Source of the DNA: Cryptomeria japonica
Taxonomy: Eukaryota > Streptophyta > Pinopsida > Cupressales > Cupressaceae
DNA: 64,000 nucleotides
Direction of reading: 5' to 3'
NCBI RefSeq assembly: GCF_030272615.1
Contig: NC_081412.1
Span: 674,372,323-674,436,322 of the forward strand
Shown: positions 47,423-60,834 of the stretch, in pieces
Layout: each line of letters opens with the position of its first letter
Position numbering within the stretch: the first letter of the stretch is position 1
Translations under genes and position numbers: made by a program
The notes under the pieces: model-generated
Told to the model about the DNA's origin: nothing
The model's database searches: none
What the model saw: the letters and a program-made list of their open reading frames with translations, nothing else

Positions 47423-48779
47423 TGTCATACCCTCTTCATTTTCTTCTTTCATAGGGGGATTAAGTGTCATAATTAGGAGATGAAGTCAGTTATAAAATAA
47501 AGGTATCACCTTAAATCAAGATAACAAGAGTAGAAGAAGAGATAGATTAGAAGTTAGAAGTTAGAATAGAGTAAGAGAAGAAGAAATTGTTGCTAAGACT
47601 TGTAAATGAATATACTTTTTTCATTGAAGATATGGTGAAATGTTTATTTCAACAAGTTGCATGGTTTCTACTTCTCAATTTTCTTTCATGTTGTTTAATT
47701 GAATGAAAGAGCTATATGCATAATCAATGGTGAAATTCATACATCCATACCACTAGCAATTTGTTGATTGTAAGTTTGCCTTATGTGGTCTGCTGAAATC
47801 TTTAAATAATCTTAACTTCAATTACTATTTGTACCTTGATATGCATCACCTTGATGGTATCCTTGTTATTAATAGTGATTTGAACATCACTTGCTTTTCT
47901 TAGAAGATCACACTAGCTTTGTGGAGTTGTTTGTTGATGGCAAAGCAAAGCTTGGTTGAATTTCATCTAATCATTCATTGTCTCTTACATCCTTAAAGGC
48001 AGCGTAGTCTTCTCAAACCCTATGGCTTTTGCAATTTAATTTTCTAATCAAGTAGTTAGAATCTAAGTTCCAGCAACATCTAAACATTCAACATTCAAGC
48101 ACTCAATGTAAGTCCCATTGTATTACCAACAATCACTTTAGCCAATTGAGTTATCCACATTTCAAGGCCTAACTATATAAACCTTGGAGTCATCTTGGTT
48201 GATCTCATCATTTCGCATCCAAGAATATTTTGATCAAGAGAGGATAGAATACTTTTGGTATTTTATTCTATGTTTGAGGTGTCTAAAAAATACGTCAACA
48301 GAATAGCTTGTGACGTTTTCACACATTGCCCCATTGCAACTTGGGACACGGTCCACTTTTTGCTTAGGCTTAGGAATCTAGTTAGGTCATCTCAACTTTG
48401 TAAGTTTAGTAGCTGTTAGCCCTTGCTTGTGAGAGGTGATGTGTTTTGAGGTTGTGGTTGTGTCAAAACTGCAAAGTTGTTAAGATTGTCAAGAGGCAAA
48501 AGTTGTCAATTTGCAAGTTAGAGTGTCTTAGGGTCTAAGGTGATGTGGATTAGGGTCTTTGATTGGCATAGGTTAAATCAAGAAAAGAGCATGAAAATTT
48601 CTTTCAAGGATAGACAAATGGTGAAATTTCATGGCACAGGTCGAACTAGGATTTTAAGATGAAAATTAGGCTAAGGCATGAAATTGTTAAAATTGACCTT
48701 GATGAATGATTGCTTAACAATTTCAAGTTGGTATAGATGAGAGCTTTGAAATCTAGATTTGATTGAGGTACGAATGAAT

Positions 48780-49690
48780 TACAAACTTGGTACAAATAAA
48801 GCTCAAAATTACGCCATTCAAGTTGGAGATTTCACAAAATGGAAGAGGTACGAATGAAATGAGGTATGAACTTGGTAGGAATGGAGATGAAATTTCCGCC
48901 CTTCAAGTTGGAGAGTACAAGACTTGAAAGAGGTACGAACGAAATGCAAAATGAATTTGGTGCAAATGGACAACAAAATTTTGCCTCACTCAAGTGTAAA
49001 ATTAATGAAGAAAAGAGGTACAAACAAGGTGCGAAATGGAAATTGTGCAAATGAAATATAAAATACCTAAGTGCAAATAAATCCTTAATCACCGATTTGA
49101 GAAGGTACTTTTCACCAAGTGCAAATGAAGATCAAAAGGCCACCATGATGATCAGGTACAAATGAAGGATGTAAAGCCTCTCAAATCATTAGGTGCAAAT
49201 GAAAGAGGGAAAACCACAAATACAAAGAAGTGCAAACAAAAGAGAAAATGTCGCCAAGTCTTAAGGTGCAAATGAACCTTAAAATACCACCAAGATTGCT
49301 ACATGCAAATGAATGAAGAAATAACAAAAAGTTACAAGGTGTAAATGAAGCATAGAATCCCGTCAAGTTACAAGGTGCAAATGAAGAATAAAATGTCGCC
49401 CAATTTACAAAGAGCAAACGAAGCATAAAATGTCGCCCAAGTTATTAGGTGCAAATGAAGCATAAAAAAGTTGTCCAAGTTATGAGGTGAAAACAAAGGT
49501 AAAAATCTTACCACATCAAGTTTGAATTAGATAAAATGAAAGTGGCACAAACAAAATGCAAAATGAACAAGGTGCAAATGAAGCTTGAAATGTTGCTCAT
49601 TCTAGTTTAGATTTGATGAAGAGATAATGGTACAAATGAAATATAAGATGATTTTGGTACAAATGAAAGGGAAATGACCGATTGAGTTAA
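48780..49690. repeat. Array of GGTGCAAATGAA words
   Basis: More than fifteen variants of GGTGCAAATGAAG, GGTACAAATGAA or GGTACGAATGAAATG recur every 30-60 bases, often with AAAATGTCGCCCAAGTTA between them. The periodicity is irregular. Scattered copies continue at about 50960-51060. Short open frames here are by-products of the repeat. Confidence 0.7.
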
Positions 49691-50639
49691 GGAATTTCAC
49701 AAAGGAAAAGTCATGATGCAATTGAAATCTTGAAGTGCAGGGTCAGTGCAAGAAGATGAGTCCACTTTTTGGCCAAAAAGTGGAAGTGTTTTCCCTGATT
49801 TTCAGGTTTTGTCTCATTTGAGCTTAAATTTTGGAACACTTGGAGATTGAATTTTGGAAAAAGTCAGTATTCTAAAAGATATCCATTTGAGTCTACTTTC
49901 GAAATATGTAATTTATTTTAATACCCACATAATAAAAAATAAATTTTTGAATAGATTTCTAAAAACTAGGTTTTAAAAATTGTTGTTTCAGGACCATACC
50001 ATGCATGTGTACGACCCACACTTTTTGACACAATTAAAATTATTTTCTCAAACCATTTTGGGAAATGATTTGTAACATAGTGAAGATTGATGAGCATATT
50101 TTTTTTAAATAATTTTTTTTAACTAATTTTTTTTAAATAATTTTTTTTTAACTAATTTTTTAATGACCGTAATTATCTTTTTAAAAATTTAACATGTATG
50201 GCCCATATAATTTGACGTAAACTTAACATTTTTTTATTTTATTTATTTTTAAATAGAAAATAATTTTGTGTAGATTGATGACATATATTTTTTTTTTCAA
50301 AATTCATTAAAATAAAAAAGTTATTAAATTAACAAAATTAGTTAATATTTCAAGTTTATGGACCCGATTTAGTATAAATTAAATGAAAAATAGTTAAAAT
50401 AACCAATTTTTAAAAACATTTACATATTTAGAATCTAGACAGTATAATCTGAAATGGGTTTTAATTTCGTATAAAAATTATCTAATTAGAGATACGTAAA
50501 CTATTTCAGAAGTTCATATTTGTGTTTTCGCTCATGGAGATTTGAATTTGCAGGTCCATGTCTCAAGTGTGGCCATCCCAGGCCTATCCCAAACCTAATC
50601 CTGAGGCAAGTGGCGGGTTGTGGAATCAACTTCCACAAA

Positions 50640-50880
50640 ACGGGCCCCTGTTTGGCCTGTTTACAAAATGGGGGCCCATTCTGAAAATTACCATTATTGT
50701 CCAAAAATGACAAAATGTGCCCAAAAAAGGGAGTAAAATCGGATTTAAAAATGGGACCCCATTTCATTTTCAAGCGGGCCCCCATTTGCGAATAAAACGA
50801 GGGCCCGTTTACTTTCACCTCGGGCCCCCATTTCGTTTTGCCTCGGGGGCCCGAAGCAAAAATGGGCCCTCGTTTCTAAG
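50640..50880. repeat. GGGCCC palindrome cluster
   Basis: Seven GGGCCC hexamers (near 50642, 50672, 50776, 50801, 50822, 50847 and 50864) occur in 240 bases within phrases such as CGGGCCCCCATTTCG and AAAATGGGGGCCCATT. The island is GC-rich inside AT-rich DNA. No coding frame was recognised. Confidence 0.75.
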
Positions 50881-51184
50881 AGTGTGTTTTCCAACACGCA
50901 GACTTCTGCCAATTTGTGACCCATTACCTTGCACTTACCCTACAAATGAACAATGAAATACCGATTTTCTTATGCAAATAAAGCTCATAAAGATTAAAAT
51001 GATCTGGTGCAAATGAGGGGGTAAATGTGGACTAGGCTATACAAATGAAAGCCAAAATTTTGACATCCTAATGTCAAGTCGACAAGCAAATGATGAGCGA
51101 CCAGCAAATAAATGAATTAAAATGTTGCAAAGTCAGCCTATGTGGGAATTTGAAATGAAAGGTGGTGACTCTATGTCTTTAACG

Positions 51185-51195
51185 CCTATATAAGA
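51185..51195 (+). promoter_or_regulatory. Possible TATA box
   Basis: CCTATATAAGA is followed by an A/C-rich stretch resembling a leader. It is not near any recognised ORF and lies inside the non-coding LTR-bounded unit, so its use is uncertain. Confidence 0.25.
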
Positions 51196-52746
51196 TGGAA
51201 TTCAAGTTCATTTTTAAAACATCAATCAAGCAAAATTCGATCTACAAGTTCAAGACATCAGCGATTCATATCTTCAAAGCATATCAAAATATACCCAAGG
51301 AGACAGTTTTGAAAGGTACTTTTCATCTTCAGACCAGGGATTTGAACTAACCAAAACAATGACTTAAGCAAAGAATTTTTTATCATTTCATTAATGAAAA
51401 TAAACATTTAAGAGGGGTGATTTGAATTAGAAGCATTATGAGCTTGATCTGAAATATTATTAATCCAAATCAAGAGTAGTATAGGTAAATTTTGGAAATA
51501 GTTAAGCAACATTAGTTCCAACTTTGGAGATTAATGACTGGATTTGAAAAGATTTTATAAAGCATAATTTGTGTAATATTGTTTTTATTTATGGTGTTTT
51601 GATTAAAATTATGTTATTTTTTAGGTCTAATGCAGAGAGTGAGTGCGAGAAATGATGGAAGAAGATTCAAAACATTACAAAAGGACTTAGGTTCAACAAC
51701 AAGGCAACATCAAGGCAAGGTTCACACTACAACGAGGTGATGAGAAATCAAGGATTCCATAACATGAAGTCAAGAATGACACCAAGGAATGACAAGATTA
51801 AGAACATGAATATGGGAAGATCAACCACCATCACTACATTGAGAAAAGTATCAAGAGATATTTCTCAAAAACTTTGTGTTGATCTACCCAGTACAAGCAA
51901 ATTAAGATGGCATCCTAGTCATCATCCGACCAATCGGAAGAGTTCTACATCAACATGTCTAGATGCAATGCATCTGACTCTTCATATGGAGGCACAAACT
52001 TTGAGCCATCTACCCTCATATTTTATTGGTTCACATTCAATATTGGACCCAAAATGTAATTTTCTCACTAGTCAAAGGAGTTTTTTGTAACAAACTCTAA
52101 TTAGGGTTTTCTATCATGTAATCTTGGCCATTGATTTTGAATCAATTTGAGCCATTCATTGTAAAGAGCTATCTATATAAGGTTCAATTTTCTCAATTAA
52201 GGGGGTTAATAATAAAAGAGTGAATAGAAATTCAATAGAGAATAGATAGATTTGAAATTAGAAGTTGGAGTAGAATAGTTGAAGGCAAATATTGTTGCCA
52301 AAATCTTGTTGTAAAGAGAATATGATTTCATTGAAGCTATGGTGAATTTGGTGTGTTATTTCAACAAGTTGCATGGTCTCTACTTCTTAATTCATTTTCA
52401 TGTGGTTTAGATGAATGAAAGAACTTTGTGCATGATTAATGGTGAAATTCATTTATCCATACCACTAGCAATTTGTTGATTGTAAGTTTCCCTTGTGTGG
52501 TCAAGTGGAATCTTTGAATAATCTTAACTTCAATTGCTATTCACACTTTTGTATGCATCACCTTGATGGTATCCTTGATGTTGATAGTGATTTGAACATC
52601 ATTTTTTATTTCCTTAGAAGATCACATTAAGCTTGTGGAGTTGATGTTTTTCATGTCAAAGCAAGGCTTAGTCGACTTTCACCAAAGATTGTCCATCATT
52701 CCTACATTCTTAGTATTATATTAACTTCTCAAATCCTATCCCTTTT

Positions 52747-53643
52747 TGATAAACTTATAAGGCACTGAGAAGGGGGGGCGGTGAATCAGAGCAAGCAAAA
52801 TAATATAAATCTGATCACCACTTTAATCAACTTGAAACTTAACAAGCATGCAAGGATTTAAACCTCCAAACCTGTGAGGATCCTATCGCACCCTATTAAA
52901 AGTGACCTTGTGAGAGGATTTTATCTTGTTGCAACTATTAGGGAACAACAAGTGATTGATCTGCATATAGAACCTATGTGCCTGATTAGATCTACTTCAA
53001 TTTTTCTTCTAACACCGACTAAACATCAATATAGAGTTTCTTCTTTCACCACACAATCAAATTCACACTATAGATCTCATATATAATACATCATCACACA
53101 ATATACTCCTTTTTATAAACAACTCCACTAAGTCGGCTAAGAACCCTTGGAACAATTTCCTAGGTTCATTGAATCTAGTCAATCTTTCTCATCATGCTTT
53201 CCTTATGTCGACAAAATGCAACACAACACAAAAACATAACATTATATCTACCAGTTTACCGATCTAAGTAATTAAGCTCTATCGGTTTTGTGTCCTTCAT
53301 GACTATCACTGTCCTTCTAAACACAACTCACTCCATACTCTAAATCTGTCGGTGTGATTCAATTCATTGACTCTTATCAATGTCATAAGCATGTGTTTCA
53401 AACTGCAACACTTAAATCTTCACCGATCTTCCATACTGGTCACTTAAACATAGCTCAATCACTGTTTACCAGTTTGCGATCATGTTTACCGGTTCACTAT
53501 TTAACTACTTCTACTACCGTTTATGCTTTACCGATTGGACTAAAAGACTTAGATGACTGAAAAAATGTGGTTTCCATCCATGACAACATAATACAATTCA
53601 TCAATCAACCTATTACATCAATAACATCATCATCAAGAGAACA
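52747..53643 (-). mobile_element. Solo LTR with 5-bp target duplication
   Basis: On the minus strand it begins TGTTCTCTTGATGATGATG, has a copia-like CACCGCCCCCCCTTCTCAG tail and ends TTATAAGTTTATCA. The direct repeat CTTTT flanks it (52742-52746 and 53644-53648). Comparison with the left LTR copy (48010-48050) shows the uninterrupted target. It therefore inserted after the host LTRs had formed, and the internal part was later lost by LTR-LTR recombination. Confidence 0.85.
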
Positions 53644-53916
53644 CTTTTGCCATTTTATTTTCCAAGAAAGTAGTTAATATCTAAGTTCCAACAACATCCA
53701 AACCTTCAGCATTCAAGTATTCAATGTAAGTACCCTTGGATTACAAGAAATCACATCAACCATTGAGCTTATCTATGAGTCAAGACTTGATAGTAGAAAC
53801 CTTGGAGTTGTCTCATTTGATCATGAAGCATAGAATTTGAGATACTTTATTCAAGAGAGGATAAGATACCTTAGTATTTTATTCTATGTTTGAAGTGCCA
53901 AAAAAATACATCAACA

Positions 53917-54305
53917 ATACCCTCTTCATTTTCTTCTTTCATAGGGGGACTAAGTGTCATAGTTAGGAGACGAAGTCAATTTTTTCAACAATGCAACAAA
54001 CTAAGGCGGGGGGGGGATCAGTTTGCTCACAAAACCTACACAACTGAAACTTAAGTTCAGATCTAATAATCAATAATGAAAGCACAAATCAACACCACAT
54101 CAATAACACACATAACACCAAGATTTTTTGTGGGTAAAACCTAGCTAAGGGAAAAACCATAGTGGGAACCTACCTATAATGAGATAATACCTTGTTAGGA
54201 TTAAGTGAAATATTACAATGGGGAATGCACATGCATTCAGGAACACTTCCTAGAGCTCACTGCTCAAATAACATAACAAAAGGGCTACAACCCTTGGGAA
54301 GGCTC
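53917..54305 (-). repeat. Stacked LTR fragments
   Basis: 53917-53985 repeats the start of the left LTR copy at 47427. From about 53995 a G-rich AAGGCGGGGGGGGATC phrase followed by AATAATCAATAATGAAAGC looks like the end of another minus-strand copia LTR. No gene was found. Confidence 0.45.
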
Positions 54306-55831
54306 TGTTAATCTTAGAGGATCCGGTTAATACTAAGAAGGGGGGTGAATTAGTATTAACAACAAATTCAAATCTAAAACTCAACCTTATAAAACTTTCA
54401 CCAAATCAAATAATAACCAACAACAAAACCATTTACCACTACTGGTATCTATTTATAATCAAATGCTAATTTGATTTATCAAGTCTACTCATTAAGTGTT
54501 CATTAACCATGCATTAATAGAAAATAAAACAAAATAGCACATAAAAAAATTCACCATATGAACACCATGTTTTTCATGTGGAAACCCAAATAGGGAAAAA
54601 CCACGGTGGGAATTGGTACCCACTAAAATTGTGCACTCTTTCAGAATGCACCCTATTAGGAGCTTAGCCCGGTTAGGAGCTTACAAAGATGCCATGTTAG
54701 GGGCAAACCCTACTAGGAGTCACCCGATTAAGGGATTTAATCTGATGAGCCATGTTAGGAGCTTTGACCTACTAGGATCAACCTCACAAGATGATTTAGA
54801 ACTCAGATGTTGAGCCACCCTATTAGGGGATTTACAATGTAAGGCCTGCTAGGACCTACCCGGCTAAGGGATTTTGACTACTACAATTGTTAGGGAACAA
54901 CAATGAATGATCTGGGTATAGCACTTAATTGCTTGCTTGATTAGATCCAATTTTTCTCTAAATCTTCTACACTCTGATAGATTTGTCACACTATGGTTCG
55001 ACTTCATATTCTTCTCAAAACCACTGACACAACAAACATCAACTAAACCAACATAAATAACCTTTACAACCAGGTCGGTTACTAAACCATAGATACACCA
55101 AGAATATGCAATACATACCATCACATATCATATCAGATCATCATACAGATTATTACAACATTTTACAAGATAATATTAACCATTCAGTGATCGTAACTCA
55201 TCACAACAACTCGATCTGATACAAAGTCAAACCCTTAGAACACTCTTCTAAGCGCTTCGTTGTTTCCCAATAAATTCCATCTTCAAATGCACCAAAACAA
55301 TGATCCATCCATCTACGCGAGTTGTGCCATGTCACCTCCAACATTTTAACTTGATGTAGATCCCCACCAAACCAAAAATCATTACCGGTTAAGAGAATTC
55401 TTTACTGGTCCTTAAACCCTAGCAAAAATATAATAGAAATCATAAACATGACTTCCTATAACCAAAACATGATGTGGTTTCGGTTAGATACATATTACAA
55501 TGATACAAACTCACATTCCAAATTAAAACACTTCAATCATCACCAATCGCCATATCAATCAAAACATATCCTCGTTTACTAGTGAAGGTCCTAACTCCCA
55601 GTTTCCTATTTCTTTATCGGTAAGCGCTTTCCAGTAGAACAAAAAGACTAAGACGATAAAATACAACATTGTAAACATCAATTGCCATCAATGACAATAT
55701 AAATAACTGATCAATGTCATCAAGCCAATCAGTCTCAATCTCTTCATCACAACTCAACATCACCAACAGTCCTATACTGGTTCAGCCAACATTCTCCATC
55801 TGCATCATCAGTTATGTCATTCATGCCAACA
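54306..55831 (-). repeat. 3' LTR of the minus-strand copia element
   Basis: On the minus strand, CCAAAGGGGGAGAA (55845-55832) is the polypurine tract and TGTTGGCATGAATGACATAA starts the LTR at 55831. It runs to the tail with ATTCACCCCCCTTCTTAG (about 54350-54333) and a likely AACA end at 54306. No matching 5' LTR is present in the window, because the element is cut at 59632. Confidence 0.75.
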
Positions 55832-56173
55832 TTCTCCCCCTTTGGCATTGATGGCAACACCAACATATTTAAATGAAATCATGCTGCTTAGTTCTGTAAC
55901 TTCTCTATTGCACTTCACTCTTATGTTGGTTCTTCTCTTCTCCACCTGGAACTAAATCTTTATTTCTTCTCCTCAATCATATTTCTTATTCTCCCCCTTT
56001 GACAATAATGCAAAAGGTGCATATTTATCGTTGGTTACCAAATCTATTGGTGATGTCTTCAACATCTCAGCAAATCTCATCTAAGTTGCTCCCCCTATGG
56101 AGTAGCCAACATTTCATCAATCCATAGTGAAAAAATTTCAATAAGCATACTGGATTGATGCATCTCCTGCATC

Positions 56174-59100
56174 CTATTTTTTGTTGTGTGGGGGTCTAAC
56201 CCCTAATTTACCTCTAAGATACTCAAAGGTAGTCTTCGACAATGGTTTTGTGAAAATGTTTGCTAGCTTCTCTTTGCTTTTCACATACTCCATTTTGACT
56301 TGTTTTTCTTGTACTCTCTCCCTCAGAAAGTGATATTTCAATTCTATGTGTTTAGTTCTTGCATTTAATACATGATTTTTTGAAATATTAATTGCACTTG
56401 TATTGTCACAATAAATAGTTACCAGTTCAGACATATCAAATTTAAAACCTTCTAACGCATGTCTCGTCCAGATTGCCTGTGTGCAATTCATTGATGCTGC
56501 AACATACTTTTCCTTTGTTGTTGACTATGAAACACAAGTTTGCTTCTTACTTATGCAAGCTGCAACCAATCTACCTCCAAGAAGAAAATCTCTACCAGTA
56601 GTTCTTTTCCGGTCATCAATATTACCTGCCCAATTTGCATCAGTAAACACATTCAAAAAAAAATATCCTTTATAAGGATACCATAAACCATAATCTATTG
56701 TGCTTTTCAAGTACCAGAATATCCTTTTCACCGCTATTAAGTAAGTCTCCTTGGGATCTTTCTGAAATCTAGCAACCAAACCAACAACATGTGCAATATC
56801 AGGCCTACTATGAACAACATAATGCATCTTACCAATCATTGACCTTTATTCTTTCTCATCAATAGAGGGTGAATCATCCTATTTTGACAATTTACAGCCT
56901 GTCACCATCGAAGTACCAACTCAGTTTACAATCTTCCATGCCAAATGTTTTCAACACTTTCTTTACATACTTACTCTGACAGATAAATATTCCACCATCC
57001 AATTGTTGGACCTACAACCCAATGAAAAATTTGATCTCACCAATAAAAGACATCTCAAATTCTTTCCTCATCTCCTCAGCAAAAGCCATACATAAATCAT
57101 CGTCACCTCCAAAATTATATCATCTACAAATACTTCAACTATCAACACTTTGTCTCTATCAGTCTTAAGATATATGTTACTGACCTCACTAGTATGTTGG
57201 AATCCAATCTTGATTAGGTGTGCATGCAATCTTTCATACCATGCTCTTGGTGCCTACTTCAATCCATACAGTGCCTTATGTAACATGCAAATCATATCTT
57301 TATCCTCGGACAAAGAAAATTCATCTGGTTGTTCTATGCACACTTCTTCCTCAAGGATGCCATTAAGAAAAGAAGATTTAACATCCATTTGGTAGACCTT
57401 AAAGCCTTTAAATGCAACATAAGCAAGTAACATTCTTACTCCTTCCAATATTTCTACCGGTGCAAAGGTTTCTCCATAATCTTATCCTTCTTCTTGTGCA
57501 TAGCCTTTGCATACCAACCTTGCTTTATTCCTCACAACCTTGCCTTCTTCATTCAACCTGTTTCAAAAGACCCATTTGGTGCCAATCACATTCTTGACTT
57601 CTAGTCTAGGAACAAGTGTCCATGTCTTGTTCTTCTCTATCCGATCCAATTCCTCATTCATAGAATTAATCCAGTCATCATCCTTCAATTCCTCTCTTAC
57701 TATTTTAGGCTCAATAGTTGAAATCAGACAAGATTTTTCCCTGATTTTCCTTCTTGTTTGTACACTAGCATTTTTATCTCCAATAATTTGGTCTTCTGAA
57801 TGATTCAGTTAGACATATCTTGGTATTATTGGTTCTGGTGTTGTGTCTTCTGCTTCATTTTCTTCATCTTCTACAATGCTTTCTTCATTTACTGGTTGAG
57901 CACCTAATTCTGCATTGTTCTATTCATCATCCTTCTACATTTCTAGTTCTATGAACACAAGTTTTTCTTCAACATTTTCAGGCTCAAATCTGTTGGCCTT
58001 GTCAGATTTCTTAGATAGTTCATCAATCTTAACATTTACACTCTCAATGATCTTCTTAGTTCTCTTGTTATAACATTTGAAAGCCTTTCTCTTTGTAGAG
58101 TAAGCAAGAAATAAACCTTCATCACACTTAGCATCAAATTTTCCAGTGAAATCATCATGTTTAATGAAACATTTACTCCAAAAAAATTTAAAGTAACTTA
58201 CATTAAGAGTCTTTCCATGCAATAATTCATAAGGTGTTTTGTTGTTACCTCTCTAGACAAGTACCCGGTTCAAAGTGTAAACAACAGTTCTAATTGCTTC
58301 TCTCCAAAACATTTTCGGTACTTCACCTTGAATCAACATGGTTCTAGCCACTTCAACAATTGTTCTATTCATTCTCTCTGCTATCCCATTTTGTTGTGGA
58401 GTTCTAGGAGTTGACATTTGCCTCTTGATTCTTTGTTCATCACATAGCTTCACAAACTCATCAAAAGTAAATTCTCCTCCCAAGTCAGATCTCAAACATT
58501 TCAAATTATTCCCAGTTTCTTTCTAAACTAAAAATTTGAATGCTTTGAATATGTTGAATTCCTCAGAATTTTCTCTTAGAAAAGTTACCCACATCATCTT
58601 GGAAAAATCATCAGTGAAAATGATGAAATAACTATCACCATAATAGCTCTTAGTCCTCATAGGACCACAAAGATCATTATGAACTAAATCAAGAATATTC
58701 TCTGAAGATAAAGACTTACTCTTAAAAGATACAAAAGTAATCTTACCCATCTGACAGTCCTTACATAACATATTATCCAGTTTAACAAGCTGGGGCAAAC
58801 CTCTCACAATATTTGATTTACTAACATTTATCAAATTGTCAAAATTCTCATGACAAAACCTCTTGTGCCCTAACCAGTTGTCTTCAATCTTTTCCATCGA
58901 ACAACTATTCACATTAGTATTCAAATGAAAAATATTACCTCTTGTTTGCTTTCCAGTAGCAATCAATTCTCCATTACTTCCAAGAATCCTGCACACTTCA
59001 CTTACTACACCTCCATCAAATTCTTCAAGGGATAAGAACTTGTTTCTATCACTGGTCATGTGGTGTGAGAAACCACTATCTATAATCCATTCATCTCTGC

Positions 59101-59632
59101 TATCCATGTGAGATACCAATGTCTTTTCATCGGTCAGATCTTCCTTCACAACAACAAACACTATCTCCTCATTGTCATCTTCTTCTGATTCATCATCAAT
59201 CACACCTTCATCCACTACAACATAGCATTATTTCTTGCTTTTTCGTTTGAATTTCTTAAACTTCTCTTTCTTATCAGTGTTAGGACAATTTGCAGCAATG
59301 TGTCCAATCTTATTGCAAGATAAACATTTCAGAGGAAGTTTACCTTTGTACTTACCAGTGCCTCTAGGAAATTTGTTAGCCAACAACGCCTCAAGTTTCA
59401 TCAGATGATCTTCATCATCACCATCAACTCTACTACTGCCATGACTAGACCTGCAGTAATGATTATGACAAATATCCTTTCCTTTCCTCACAAATGTACC
59501 GGTAACAAAAGCTTTAAAAGTAGATTCAGATGGTTTTGAAACACTATTATCAAAGTTGTTTAACTCAAATGCAGTCAACTTTCCAATAAGAGAATCAACG
59601 GTGACTATATTTAGAAATAGATGGGTTAGTGC
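56174..59632 (-). pseudogene. Ty1/copia gag-pol, degenerate
   Basis: Read from right to left, the domains follow copia order. The gag C-terminus has a zinc knuckle, CLSCNKIGHIAANC (about 59320-59280). The protease has an intact box, WIIDSGFSHHMT (about 59095-59060). The pre-integrase H-H-C-C region includes GHKRFCHENFDNL and CKDCQMGK, and the integrase core has FTDDFSKMMW, CLRSDLGGEF and PQQNGIAERMNRT (about 58650-58360). RT shows KVYQMDVKSSFLNG (about 57400) and FVDD (about 57110). RNase H shows TDANWAGNIDDRKRTTG and YCDNTSAINISKN, ending at 56174 beside the polypurine tract. At least eight stops or frameshifts are visible. The N-terminal half of gag and the 5' LTR are missing: unrelated sequence starts at about 59632. 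Confidence 0.9.
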
Positions 59633-59819
59633 AGGATCAAGGGGGGCCAAAAAGTGGCGATGTGAAAAAAATAGCCTTCTTCACTCGCCTAAAAATGCAA
59701 AAATCCGAGTTGACTTTTTGCTTAGCCTGGGTGTCAGTACACCTTGGCCTGGTAATTACCTATGCAAATCGGATATCCAATTGTATCGGATATCTGATTT
59801 TTATTTGTAATTTTAATTT

Positions 59820-60480
59820 TAAAAATATATTATATGTTACATATTATATAATATATAATCTATTATTATATTATATAACATATATAATATAATATAATAT
59901 AATATTATATTATATATATTATATTATATATAATATAATATAATATAATATTATATATAACATAATAATGTAATATTATAGTATATTATATATAATATAA
60001 TATTATATTATATATAATATAATATTATATTATATATAATATAATATTATATTATATATAATATAATATTATATTATTATATAATATAATATTATATTAT
60101 ATATTATTATAATATTATATTATATTATAATATAATATAATATAATATTATAATATTATATTATATTATATTATATTATATTATAATATTATATTATATT
60201 ATAATATTATATTATATTATAATATTATATTATATTATAATATAATATAATATAATATTATAATATAATATAATATTATATTATAATATAATATAATATT
60301 ATATTATATTATATTATATATTATAATATATATAATATTATACAATACGTATTATATTATATTATATTATATATTATAATATATATAATATAATACAATA
60401 CGTATTATATAATATAATAATATATTATATAATATATTATTATATTATATAATATATTATTATGTTATATATGTTATTTA
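59820..60480. repeat. TA/TAA low-complexity tract
   Basis: About 660 bases consist almost only of A and T in alternating ATATTATATTATATAATATA-type patterns. The tract is rich in short palindromes. Flanking DNA at 59763-59805 and 60500-60620 carries repeated CGGATATCC/CCGATATCTG words on both sides. Confidence 0.95.
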
Positions 60481-60834
60481 AAAAAAAATTAAGTGTAAAA
60501 ATCGGATATCCGATTTTTTGAGACTTTTATTTTGATAGTGGCAGCCCGTGAGTCATTTTTAACTCACAGGCCACGCGATTTCATCACAATCCGATATCTG
60601 CTCCATCCGATATCTGGTTTTTTGACAAAAAAATTGCTAAAAGATAGATTCAGAGGTAAGAATTTTATCATTTTGAATCATTTTCATTCATTTTTTGTAT
60701 TTTTTGTTAATGTTTATTTGATTTTTCATTGAAAATATGGTTTTTTTTATGGAAACTAGGTTTTTTTAAATCAAATACCTAATTGTTTAAGTTTGTTAAC
60801 TAAATTTAATTGTTTACATTCAATTAGGTTAAAA

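Larger units (their letters stand above)
47423..53916 (+). mobile_element. Non-coding LTR-bounded unit (LARD-like)
   Basis: Left LTR-like copy 47423-48300 and right copy, about 52086-53916 (after removing the nested solo LTR), share about 750 bases. Shared landmarks include AACAAGTTGCATGGTTTCTA, CATACCACTAGCAATTTGTTG, ATGCATCACCTTGATGGTAT and a TCAACA end. The internal part, 48301-52085, has no gag or pol on either strand, only repeat arrays. The first 100 bases of the two copies do not align. A segment equal to the left copy's start (ATACCCTCTTCATTTTC) lies directly after the right copy at 53917, as if LTRs were once head to tail. No primer-binding site was recognised. The unit is old. Confidence 0.55.

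Noticed and set aside
51737-52090. 117-codon plus-strand ORF
   Set aside because: It lies at the internal/LTR junction of the non-coding unit, has no domain, and runs into the presumed LTR start.
56174-59632. Endogenous pararetrovirus as an explanation for the RT/protease matches
   Set aside because: The domain order protease-integrase-RT-RNase H with polypurine tract and LTR is that of Ty1/copia; no movement-protein or coat-protein-like sequence was seen.
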